A stretch of 37,525 nucleotides of DNA from Natrialbaceae archaeon B1-Br10_E2g2 (GTDB lineage Archaea; Halobacteriota; Halobacteria; Halobacteriales; Natrialbaceae): contig LKMK01000002.1 of NCBI GenBank assembly GCA_001563805.1, forward strand, positions 1-37,525, given 5' to 3'. Shown in pieces: positions 17,035 to 24,252 of the stretch. The translations under genes were made by a program, and so were the position numbers. Within the stretch, counting starts at the first letter, position 1. Every line of letters starts with the position of its first letter. The notes under the pieces are model-generated. The model saw only the letters and a program-made list of their open reading frames with translations. It was not told where the DNA came from and did not search any database.

Positions 17035-17745
17035 TCAGCGAACGCAAGCGCCGATCGAACACCCGGCTTCGAGGCGATCGTACGAATCGACGAGTCGGTC
17101 GGCGATCGATCGGAAGGCGTCGACGGCCTGTGCGTCGGGAGCGTGCTCGCGTACCGGCGTCCACTCCGCCTGTGCGTCGACGACTGCTGACTGGCGCTCG
17201 ACGATCGTCACCTCGACGCCGAGGATCCGACTCAATCGGTCTGCAAGCGACGCGTGGCGCTCGCCGGCTGCCAGATTCAACACGGCGGCGGCAACCGGCG
17301 TTCCGAGTTCGGCGGCCAGCTCGGTCGTCCGAAGCGCGTCGAGCACCGCCGGTTTCGTCGGCGTCGTTACGAGCACGAGGAGGTCTGCGCTCCGGAGGAA
17401 GACGCCGACGTCTCTGGCGAGTCCCGCCCGACAGTCGACGACCACACGTCCGTACTCGCGCTCGACGCGCTCGAGGACGCGATCGACGGCCGTTAGATCC
17501 GCCGCGCGAGCGCCAGCGAGCGTCCGACCGGACGCGAGGAGTCGGACGCCGCCGACGGTTTCGATCGCGTCCGTCGGATCGGCCCGGTCGGCGAGGACGT
17601 CGTGGAGGGTCGGTCCGGTCCCAGATGGGAGATCCGGACCGGTCAGGTCGGCGTCGACGGCGACGGCCTCGAGTTCTGACGCGAGGTTCCACGCGGTGGT
17701 CGACGTACCGACGCCCCCTTTCCCGCCGGCGACGGCGACGATCAT
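17035..17745 (-). CDS. MinD/ParA-like ATPase (CpaE/TadZ-like P-loop)
   Basis: 236 residues from ATG 17745 (MIVAVAGGKGGVGTSTT), whose ATG overlaps the stop of the preceding gene in ATGA. The deviant Walker A keeps the ParA signature Lys (K9) but has Thr where the P-loop Lys normally stands (KGGVGTST instead of KGGVGKTT), as in CpaE/TadZ-type proteins. Switch I-like VDADLTGPDLP and Walker B-like RVVVDCRAGLARD follow, then LVLVTTPTKPAVLDALRT. Members of this superfamily place proteins at the membrane or poles. It is the last gene of a five-gene coupled operon. No amphipathic membrane-targeting tail is evident; the end reads CSIGACVR. Confidence 0.87.
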   Translation of the reverse strand: MIVAVAGGKGGVGTSTTAWNLASELEAVAVDADLTGPDLPSGTGPTLHDVLADRADPTDAIETVGGVRLLASGRTLAGARAADLTAVDRVLERVEREYGRVVVDCRAGLARDVGVFLRSADLLVLVTTPTKPAVLDALRTTELAAELGTPVAAAVLNLAAGERHASLADRLSRILGVEVTIVERQSAVVDAQAEWTPVREHAPDAQAVDAFRSIADRLVDSYDRLEAGCSIGACVR

Positions 17746-18110
17746 GGTTCCCGACCGACCAGCTCGTTCGTCGGGCGCCAACCGTCGAGGTCGGCGAGGA
17801 CCCCCGCCGCGGAGCGAGCAGGGTCCGTCCCATCGTAGCGCTCAGCCGAGACGACCTCGACTGGCGGATCGGTCGGCGGGGACGGACTCGCAAAGCCGAC
17901 ACCTCGGCTCCGTCCCGGGCGAATCGTCACCGCCCACCGGTCGCCGTCCCACCGTGGATCGACGACGCCGTCGCGTCGCGACGGCCAGGTCGGCCCCGCC
18001 AGCAGATTTCGAAGCCGGACCGTCTGGACGGTCGAGCGAGTGTTCGTGAGTCGGACCCGGACTAACGTGACGCCGCTCGAGCGCTCGGCAGTCGATTCGA
18101 GTGTTACCAT
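17742..18110 (-). CDS. Small beta-rich protein of unknown function in the MinD operon
   Basis: 122 residues, ATG at 18110, stop overlapping the MinD-like gene (ATGA). The sequence VTLVRVRLTNTRSTVQTVRLRNLL followed by RWAVTIRPGRSRGVGF predicts a beta-sandwich, like proteins that add a beta domain on a surface. The C-terminal part (RYDGTDPARSAAGVLADLDGW) is helical. No signal peptide or membrane segment. I recognise it only as a haloarchaeal-type conserved unknown. Its coupling to the ATPase gene suggests they work together. Confidence 0.75.
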   Translation of the reverse strand: MVTLESTAERSSGVTLVRVRLTNTRSTVQTVRLRNLLAGPTWPSRRDGVVDPRWDGDRWAVTIRPGRSRGVGFASPSPPTDPPVEVVSAERYDGTDPARSAAGVLADLDGWRPTNELVGREP

Positions 18111-18155
18111 GCTGATACGGACGGTTTCGAGGGGTGAGTTACTGATCGAGTCATG

Positions 18156-19289
18156 TCAGGGTGAATCGCTGGTGAGGTCGACGTCGGTCAGGTCCTCCGA
18201 CCGGGCAAGTATCCACAGCTCGTCGCCGGCCTGCAGCGTCTCGTTGTCGGCGGGCAACGAGTGTAACTCGCCGTCGCGGTCGACCAGGAGGACGCGGCCG
18301 GGAAGCCAGCCGACGAACTCGCCGGCGAGTGGGCCCTCCGGGTCGACCGTCAGGGTGACGACCGTCTCGTCGGCCGTTCGGAGCGTCGAGGCGAACTCGT
18401 AGCCGTCGGTCGGCTCGTCCGGTCTGGTGACGACTCGGTACCGCTCGTCAGGCACGAGGAGTTCCGCGAGATCTCGATCGACGATGACGGTCGCGACCGA
18501 CTCGGCGGTCGTCCGGAGTCGCCCCGTCGCGACCAGTCGCGGTCGGTCGCCGGTCGACCAGATCTCGATCGGATCGCCGAGACTGGCGTCGGGAGCGCAG
18601 TCGGCCCGGATCGCGACGGCGGCGGTCCCGGAGGAGAGCATCGAACCGAGCCCCGACGTCTGCTGTCCGACGAGGACGCGTTCGACACTGCCGTCGTCCG
18701 CCAACGTCACGGCTGCATATCCGAGGCCGTACTCGCACTCGAGGTGGCGCTCGAGGCGCTGGCGGCGCTGCTCGGCCGTCAATCCGTGTGGCAGCCGGAC
18801 CGTCGCGCCGGCGATCGCCCGACAGACGGCGGGATCGACCGGTCGGTAGCCGTCCGCGTGGTCGATCACGTCGGGCAGTTCGACGGCGACGGCGAGGCGT
18901 GCCGCACGCACGCTCGCGGCTGCCTCACCGTCGGCGCCGATCCGCGAAATGTCTGCGACCTCGCAGGCGATCCGGTCGCCGAGTCGCCCACCCGCGGTGG
19001 CGGCGGTTCCACCGACCAGGACGGTCGCGACCACGAATCCGGCACTGAACTGGTGGTCGAGTGGGACGGCCTCGAAGAACGCCCGGGACCCGAGCAGTCT
19101 GTAGCTCAGATAGCCGGCGACCGTCGACAGACCGACCACCGTCGCGACGCCGGCCGGCGGCGCCCGCGTCGTCGCCCACCGGTAACTCGCCGCCGTGAGA
19201 AGTCCGACGAGCGCGGCGAGCAGTCCGGTTCCGACCACGGCGATCGCCGTCACACGGAGGAGGTCGACGAACGCAGCGACCTCGATCAT
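18156..19289 (-). CDS. Membrane protein with TrkA-C-like domains (second paralogue)
   Basis: 377 residues from ATG 19289, overlapping the stop of the upstream paralogue (ATGA). Three hydrophobic segments occur early (about residues 9-33, 44-60 and 72-92). The cytosolic part has the block DGYRPVDPAVCRAIAGATVRL, then QRLERHLECEYGLGYAAVTL, shared with the protein encoded at 19286-20425, and ends with a TrkA-C-like strand pattern (SLPADNETLQAGDELWILA). TrkA-C domains bind small ligands and gate transport in K+ channels, but no pore motif or Rossmann domain is visible, so this is not a standard Trk subunit. A sensing partner for the MinD-like ATPases is my inference. Confidence 0.8.
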   Translation of the reverse strand: MIEVAAFVDLLRVTAIAVVGTGLLAALVGLLTAASYRWATTRAPPAGVATVVGLSTVAGYLSYRLLGSRAFFEAVPLDHQFSAGFVVATVLVGGTAATAGGRLGDRIACEVADISRIGADGEAAASVRAARLAVAVELPDVIDHADGYRPVDPAVCRAIAGATVRLPHGLTAEQRRQRLERHLECEYGLGYAAVTLADDGSVERVLVGQQTSGLGSMLSSGTAAVAIRADCAPDASLGDPIEIWSTGDRPRLVATGRLRTTAESVATVIVDRDLAELLVPDERYRVVTRPDEPTDGYEFASTLRTADETVVTLTVDPEGPLAGEFVGWLPGRVLLVDRDGELHSLPADNETLQAGDELWILARSEDLTDVDLTSDSP

Positions 19290-20425
19290 CGCTCGTTCAC
19301 CTCCGGCGGACCGCCCGCGACGAACGCCCTGTCGGCGTCGTCCGGAACGTCGCCGTCGAACAGCCACTCCCCGTCGCGACGAACGCCAAGCGTCCAGTCC
19401 GGGTCCGGGCTGCAGTCACCGAGTCCCACCTCGCTCACTGGCCGGCCGGCCTCCTCGAGCAACGCCGCGGCCTCGAACTCGCGATTCTCGCCGCTCGGTC
19501 GGACCGCAATCCGGGGTCGCGAGGCCTCGAGGAGCGCCCCGGCGTCGGTCGTCTCGACGGCGACCGTGAGTCGGCCACCGCCCCCGTCGAAGCCGGCGGT
19601 TGCGATCCGGTGCTCGTGCGAAGTGGGAGGGTCCGCCACCGCAATCGGCTCAGCGGTCCCCGACCCGTCATCGACGGCGAGCACCGTCCCGTGGACGACC
19701 GCCGTGTCCGTGTCGATCACGACGTCGTCGCCCGGCTCGATCCCCGAGGGAAGCAGTCCTCCGATCGTCACGGCCCGGGTACCCGCCGCGAGCGACGTCG
19801 CGACTCCCTTCTCGGGCGGGGCGGCGGTGATCGTCGTCCGGCCGCGGCCGTCGATCGAACACTCCACCCTCGCGAGCCCGTACTCCGTTCGGAGTCGACG
19901 TTCGAGCCGTCGCTCGAGTTCGGCGAGCTGGAGATCGGCCGGGAACCGCCAGCGCCCCTCCTCGAGGGCCGTCCGTACCGCCGGAGAGAGTGGTGGATAG
20001 CCGTCGAACTCGCGGATCGGGCCGGTCGATCGGATCGTCACGTGACCCGCTGCGTCGACGGCGTCGATCGCCTCGGCGGAGAGCGACTTCCCTCTGACGA
20101 GCGGAAACGTCTGATTCCGCGGGAGTTCGGTGGCGATACGGGCCCCCTGGCTCGTCGTGACGGCGCCGAGCACGCAGGCGACGGTCCCGGCGACCGCGAT
20201 TCGCTGGCCGTGGGCGAGTGTGGCGCCCGGATCGAAGACTCCCGCGAGGGCGCCGCTTGCGACCGTTGCCGGGACAACGACGACGGCACCGACGATCGGC
20301 GAGAACGACCGATCGCGAGCGATTCCGACTCCGACGGCGGCGAGTCCGGCCACGAGTGCCGGACCGAACCCGAACAGGAGCCCGTAGGCGATCCCGATCA
20401 GCGATTCGGAGGGGAGTCCGTCCAT
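19286..20425 (-). CDS. Membrane protein with TrkA-C-like domain (first paralogue)
   Basis: 379 residues, ATG 20425. N-terminal hydrophobic segments (about 8-32, 41-62 and 74-92) precede a cytosolic domain with TIRSTGPIREFDGYPPLSP, AELERRLERRLRTEYGLARVE and GIEPGDDVVIDTDTAVVHG. These blocks match the next gene product in order and spacing, so the two are tandem paralogues that have diverged strongly. A clear Shine-Dalgarno element (GAGGTG) precedes the start, overlapping the upstream stop. Function unknown; like its partner it resembles the ligand-binding end of potassium-transport regulators attached to a new membrane anchor. Confidence 0.78.
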   Translation of the reverse strand: MDGLPSESLIGIAYGLLFGFGPALVAGLAAVGVGIARDRSFSPIVGAVVVVPATVASGALAGVFDPGATLAHGQRIAVAGTVACVLGAVTTSQGARIATELPRNQTFPLVRGKSLSAEAIDAVDAAGHVTIRSTGPIREFDGYPPLSPAVRTALEEGRWRFPADLQLAELERRLERRLRTEYGLARVECSIDGRGRTTITAAPPEKGVATSLAAGTRAVTIGGLLPSGIEPGDDVVIDTDTAVVHGTVLAVDDGSGTAEPIAVADPPTSHEHRIATAGFDGGGGRLTVAVETTDAGALLEASRPRIAVRPSGENREFEAAALLEEAGRPVSEVGLGDCSPDPDWTLGVRRDGEWLFDGDVPDDADRAFVAGGPPEVNER

Positions 20426-20431
20426 CGGTCA

Positions 20432-20437
20432 CACCTC
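20432..20437 (-). promoter_or_regulatory. Shine-Dalgarno element GAGGTG
   Basis: GAGGTG is complementary to the 16S rRNA 3' end and sits 6 nt before ATG 20425, overlapping the last codons of the MinD-KaiC fusion gene. It is one of the few good ribosome sites in the window and supports internal operon translation. Confidence 0.65.
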
Positions 20438-21722
20438 ACTCGAGTCGGGCCGGCGGCTCGATCGGTCCCGCGCGATCGTCGCCCTCGAAGCCGAGCGGGA
20501 TCGTCTCGCCGAACCCGGCGTCCGCCCGATACTTCGGTATCGAGAGATAGTGGTCGACGTCGGCGTCGGGGCCTCCCGCGACGGTCTCGAGTTCCAACAC
20601 CACGTCGGCGGCCCGGAGCGTCGCGGCCCGGTTCGCGGGCGGGTCGTCGAAACAGGAGAGGATCGCCAGCCCGTCGGTCTCGGCGATCCGTTCCTGTAGT
20701 GTGTCGAGAAACGAGACGTACGCGCGTCGGTCGCGACGTTCGAGCGTGTCGATCGGATCGACGATCAGGTTCGCGGCGTCGGGGAGCTTTTCGACGAGCG
20801 AGCGCGCCGCCTCGAGTGCGTCCTCGCCGCCGACGTGACGGATCGTGGGGGGCGCCCCACCGCTCGAGGCGGACTCGATGGCGCGACGGACGGCGTCCCG
20901 GGACCGGTCGGTCGAGAGATAGAGCGTCCCGCGGACGGTGCTCGCCCGGTAGAGGAGGTGCTCCGCCTGACTCGCTGGAGGTGCGACGAGGGCGACGACC
21001 GATCCCGGCTCGAGTCCGCCGCCGAGTCGGGCGTCGAGTTCGACCGTTCCGGTCGGGAGCGTCTCGCCGGCGGTCTCCGGGGGCGTTCGATCCGCCGGTG
21101 GCTGGGAGGCGAGGGTCTCGACGATCTCGTCGAACGCCGTCCTGACCTCGTCGTTCAGCAGCGGCGAGGGGTGCTGGGGGACACACCCCAGAATCGGAAC
21201 GCCGTTCCAGCGACTCACGGCGTCGGGAACTGCTGTACACCTGTTGAGAACGGCACCGTAGATGGGGACGCCGAGGCGACGGGCCATCTCGATCGTCGTT
21301 TCGGCGGCCCCGAGGCTTCGGTCGGTGTTCGAGGCAACGACGATCGCGCCGTCGGCCTGCCCGAGCGGCTCCACGACGTCCGGTCCGGCTCCCGAGGGAC
21401 AGTCGATCAGTAGCTGGTGTCCCTCGACGGCGTGCTCGCCGAAACCGTCGAACTCGAACCGCTGTGTCGACGTCGCCGCCGGAACGATCCCGACGTTCGA
21501 TTCGCGAGGGAGTTGCTGTGCGACCTCGGTTATCTCGGTAGCCCGGTCGAGGTCCGCGACCGTCGGGCGCCGCTCGAGGTCGGTCATGACGTGCAGGTTC
21601 GGCAACTGTCTGTCCGCGTCGACGGCGATCGCCGGGGTGTCGGCCCGGGCGAACGCCTCGGCCAGTCCGAGGGTGACGGTGGACGTGCCACAGCCGCCCT
21701 TGGAGCCAGCGATAGCGATCAT
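20436..21722 (-). CDS. MinD-like ATPase fused to a KaiC-like domain lacking a P-loop
   Basis: 428 residues, first gene of the operon. Residues 1-about 235 are MinD/ParA-like: MIAIAGSKGGCGTSTVTLGL (again Thr in place of the P-loop Lys), AVDADRQLPNLHVM, QLLIDCPSGAGPDVVE and GAIVVASNTDRSLGAAE. Residues about 245-428 follow the KaiC/RAD55 plan: LPTGTVELDARLGGGLEPGS, then VALVAPPASQAEHLLYRAS where PPGSGKTT would be expected, and a Walker B-like strand NLIVDPIDTLE. The second domain therefore probably does not hydrolyse ATP by the usual mechanism. The fusion of two NTPase folds suggests a polymer or scaffold with a regulatory sensor. All four downstream genes appear co-transcribed. Confidence 0.85.
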   Translation of the reverse strand: MIAIAGSKGGCGTSTVTLGLAEAFARADTPAIAVDADRQLPNLHVMTDLERRPTVADLDRATEITEVAQQLPRESNVGIVPAATSTQRFEFDGFGEHAVEGHQLLIDCPSGAGPDVVEPLGQADGAIVVASNTDRSLGAAETTIEMARRLGVPIYGAVLNRCTAVPDAVSRWNGVPILGCVPQHPSPLLNDEVRTAFDEIVETLASQPPADRTPPETAGETLPTGTVELDARLGGGLEPGSVVALVAPPASQAEHLLYRASTVRGTLYLSTDRSRDAVRRAIESASSGGAPPTIRHVGGEDALEAARSLVEKLPDAANLIVDPIDTLERRDRRAYVSFLDTLQERIAETDGLAILSCFDDPPANRAATLRAADVVLELETVAGGPDADVDHYLSIPKYRADAGFGETIPLGFEGDDRAGPIEPPARLE

Positions 21723-21805
21723 ACCACTTCTGGCTCCGTCATCCCTTTTGAACCCTCGTCCGGTCGCGAATTACGAACGCAAAACGGAGTCGATTCGAGC
21801 GCCGA

Positions 21806-22732
21806 TCAGTCCGACGTGCGCTCCGAGCCGCGATTGGCCCAGTCGCCGTAGAGGAACGACCGCTCGTAGCCCGCACCCGTCACGGCGTCACCGATGAGTA
21901 CCAGCGCGGACGCGCGATAGCCGGCGTCCTCGACCTGGTCGGCGATGGTCTCGATCGTCCCGACGATTACGTCCTCGTCCGGCCAGGAGGCGTGATAGAC
22001 GACCGCGACCGGTGTCTCTGGGTCGTGGCCGTCCTCGAGCAATCGACCCATCGTGTCCCGAACGGCGTGGGTCCCGAGGTAGATGCAGGTCGTGACGTCG
22101 CCCATCCCGACGAACTCGGAGATGTGGTCTTCGTCCTCGGTCAGCGTCTTTCCCTGCGGGCGGGTGATCGCAACGTGGTTTGCGACCTCGTTCAGCGTCA
22201 GCTGGGTGCGAAGCGTCGCGCTGGCGGCGAACGCCGAGGTGACGCCCGGGACGAAGTACGTCGGGACGCCCTCGTGCTCGAGCGCGTCCATTTGCTCGAG
22301 CGCCGCGCCGTAGATGGCGGGGTCGCCACTGTGGAGCCTGACCACGGTTTCGCCGTCCTCGTACGCGTCGCGCATCAGCGGGATTAGCTCCTCGAGGTCT
22401 TTGCCCACCGAGTTCACGAGGTCGGCCTGTGCACAGTAGGCATCGAGCAGTTCGCTGTTGACCAGCGAACCGGCGTGGACGACGAGATCCGCCGCCTCGA
22501 GTAGTTCCTTGCCGGCGACGGTCAACAGCCGCGGATCGCCGGGACCCGCACCGACGAACGGGACGCCCTCTTGCTGGTCGCCGGCACTGTGCTCGAAGAT
22601 CCGCTCGTCGAGTTCTGCACGGCGATGCTCGCTCTGGGCGTCGATCGCCGCCTGGGGATCGCGCTGTTGTACACGTTCGTCACGCTCTGCGTCCGGTTCA
22701 GGGTTCGTCTTCGCGTCGGTGTTGCTCGTCAT
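21806..22732 (-). CDS. cbiF: Cobalt-precorrin-4 C11-methyltransferase
   Basis: 308 residues; SAM-dependent C11 methylation in anaerobic cobalamin synthesis. Family motifs are VPFVGAGPGDPRLLTVAGKE (about residues 57-76), VVHAGSLV, RLHSGDPAIYGAALEQ, FVPGVTSAFAASA, ITRPQGKT and IYLGTHAV. Compared with bacterial CbiF (about 250-260 residues) it has an extra, charged and Gln-rich N-terminus of about 55 residues. The ATG overlaps the cbiL stop (ATGA). The gene is last in the cbiT-cbiL-cbiF operon; the other cbi genes are not in this window beyond cbiA. Confidence 0.94.
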   Translation of the reverse strand: MTSNTDAKTNPEPDAERDERVQQRDPQAAIDAQSEHRRAELDERIFEHSAGDQQEGVPFVGAGPGDPRLLTVAGKELLEAADLVVHAGSLVNSELLDAYCAQADLVNSVGKDLEELIPLMRDAYEDGETVVRLHSGDPAIYGAALEQMDALEHEGVPTYFVPGVTSAFAASATLRTQLTLNEVANHVAITRPQGKTLTEDEDHISEFVGMGDVTTCIYLGTHAVRDTMGRLLEDGHDPETPVAVVYHASWPDEDVIVGTIETIADQVEDAGYRASALVLIGDAVTGAGYERSFLYGDWANRGSERTSD

Positions 22733-23577
22733 CGGTGGCCTCCACAGTCGCCGTGTTCACAGCCCTCTGCACGCTCGAGATCGAGTAGCTTGCCGCCGTC
22801 TGTCGGTTCCGGTGACGACCCCGACTCCATCGGACGCCCACTGCCGTCGGCGACCGGGCCTTCTCCCGGCGTCGACTCGTCAGCGTCGGCGTCGGCCTGG
22901 AACGCTGCCGTCGCGGATTCGATCTCGAGGTCCGCTTTCTCGGCGTAGGCGAGCGTGTAGTAATCGCGTTCGGCCAGGTCCGCAGGATCGTCCGTGATGA
23001 TCGTCTCACCCTGTTCCATGAACAGTCGTCTGCCGTAGCGAACGTCGTAGCCGGCCTCGACGAGTCCCTCGTGGGTGGTCGGCGCGTCGGTGACCTTGAA
23101 GAGGATCATCCGATCGGGTCCCGTCGGGCTGGCACCGCCGGCAGCCTCGCGAAGCGCGAGCCCTGCCCCGGCTTCGATCTCGACCCCGAGTGCCGTCGCG
23201 AACGCCGTCATCGCGCTTACGCCCGGGACGATCTCGAGGTCCACGTCCGGGTGGAACGCCGCGAGCGTCCGCCGGAGGTGGCCGAACGTCGAGTAGACGT
23301 TCGGATCGCCGAGCGTCACGAACGCCACGTCGCCCGCGTTCGCGCGTGGGGCGACCTCGGCAGCGGCCTCTTTCCAGGCCGCGCGAAGTTTCTCTTCGTC
23401 TCTCGTCATCGGGAACTCGAGGTCGCCGATCTTCGACTCGTCGACGTGTTCGAGCGCCACTGACCGCGAGAGTCGGCCGGGCGAGTAGACCACGTCGGCG
23501 TCCTCGAGGACGCACTTCCCGCGGACCGTCACGAGGTCGGCCTCCCCGGGGCCGAGTCCCACGCCGTAGAGCGTCAC
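22729..23577 (-). CDS. cbiL: Cobalt-factor II C20-methyltransferase
   Basis: 282 residues; adds the C20 methyl group to cobalt-factor II using SAM. Motifs: LYGVGLGPGEADLVTVRG at the start, GDVAFVTLGDPNVYSTFGHL and EIVPGVSAMTAFATALG. The catalytic fold ends near residue 225. An unusual tail follows: an acidic linker, then CEHGDCGGHR at the very end, a Cys/His cluster that could bind cobalt or another metal. Overlaps cbiT upstream and cbiF downstream by ATGA. Confidence 0.93.
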   Translation of the reverse strand: MTLYGVGLGPGEADLVTVRGKCVLEDADVVYSPGRLSRSVALEHVDESKIGDLEFPMTRDEEKLRAAWKEAAAEVAPRANAGDVAFVTLGDPNVYSTFGHLRRTLAAFHPDVDLEIVPGVSAMTAFATALGVEIEAGAGLALREAAGGASPTGPDRMILFKVTDAPTTHEGLVEAGYDVRYGRRLFMEQGETIITDDPADLAERDYYTLAYAEKADLEIESATAAFQADADADESTPGEGPVADGSGRPMESGSSPEPTDGGKLLDLERAEGCEHGDCGGHR

Positions 23578-24167
23578 CGTGTCACCTCCCCGCCGTCGGT
23601 GGCGGTGGGTCGATCGTCGCCGCCTGCGCTCCCGACCAGCATGTAGACCGGGTTGTCCGAATCGAAACTCGTCGCCCCGGCGAGTTCGTAGCCGTGGCTC
23701 ACCTGGAACTGGACGACCTCCTCGAGAATGTCGCGCTCGCGGAACGCCTCGGCCGCCTTCCCGGCGACCTCGAGCCGGGAGACGTTCATCACGATCCGGT
23801 CGACGCCAGTTTCGACGGCGTGGTCGAGGACGCCCTCGAAGTTCCGACTGCCGCCGAGAAAGAGCGCGTCGGCGTCGTCGGGCAGTCCCGCGGGTGCCTC
23901 GGCGTTTCGCACCTCGACGTCGGCCCGGATCGTCCCCTCGTTGGCCGCGAGGTTCTTTTCGGTCGTCTCGAGGCGCTCTGGCTTGCGCTCTACGGCGGTC
24001 ACGCGGCCGGCTCGTTGGGCGGCCTCGATGGTGACGGCCCCCGTACAGGAGCCGACCTCCACGAAGTAGTCGTCAGCCGTCAGTGCGAGTTTCGACTGGA
24101 CGACCGCCCGGACCTCCGGTTTCGTCGGTCCGGCCTTCGCGTCGTATGGTAGCGCGATGGGAGACAT
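23574..24167 (-). CDS. cbiT: Cobalt-precorrin C15-methyltransferase (decarboxylating)
   Basis: 197 residues from ATG 24167 (MSPIALPYDAKAGPTKPEVR). CbiT methylates C15 and removes the acetate carboxyl at C12. The SAM site is DYFVEVGSCTGAVTIEAA (about residues 34-51), with AVERKPERLETTEKN as the acidic strand, NAEAPAGLPDDADALFLGG after it, and the end SHGYELAGATSFDSDNPVYML. A longer upstream reading is open but would pass through the promoter. A TATA-like TTTTAC (minus strand, about 24192-24197) stands 25-30 nt before the ATG, and a palindrome overlaps it. First gene of the operon. Confidence 0.93.
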   Translation of the reverse strand: MSPIALPYDAKAGPTKPEVRAVVQSKLALTADDYFVEVGSCTGAVTIEAAQRAGRVTAVERKPERLETTEKNLAANEGTIRADVEVRNAEAPAGLPDDADALFLGGSRNFEGVLDHAVETGVDRIVMNVSRLEVAGKAAEAFRERDILEEVVQFQVSHGYELAGATSFDSDNPVYMLVGSAGGDDRPTATDGGEVTR

Positions 24168-24194
24168 TACCCGGCTCAACAGCGGCCGGTAGTA

Positions 24195-24208
24195 AAACAA
24201 TTTTGTTT
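24195..24208. promoter_or_regulatory. Palindrome AAACAA-TT-TTGTTT over the cbiT promoter
   Basis: Perfect 6-bp arms with a 2-bp spacer, 28-41 nt before the cbiT ATG, overlapping its TATA/BRE region. This is where a repressor would block TBP/TFB. AT-rich composition is strikingly different from the surroundings. Confidence 0.5.
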
Positions 24209-24215
24209 GGAGTAG

Positions 24216-24231
24216 CACAACCGACGTTGTG
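24216..24231. terminator. Inverted repeat CACAAC-N4-GTTGTG after cbiA
   Basis: Six-bp arms (24216-24221 and 24226-24231) lie 22 bp past the cbiA stop and just before the cbiT promoter. It could be a terminator hairpin or part of the cbiT operator; the sequence does not decide. Confidence 0.3.
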
Positions 24232-24252
24232 TTCGTCGCCGGACCGACTGCC

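Noticed and set aside
19610-21145. 511-codon plus-strand frame over the MinD/TrkA-C genes
   Set aside because: Arg/Ser-rich shadow; the minus strand carries matching MinD and TrkA-C motifs and ATGA overlaps.
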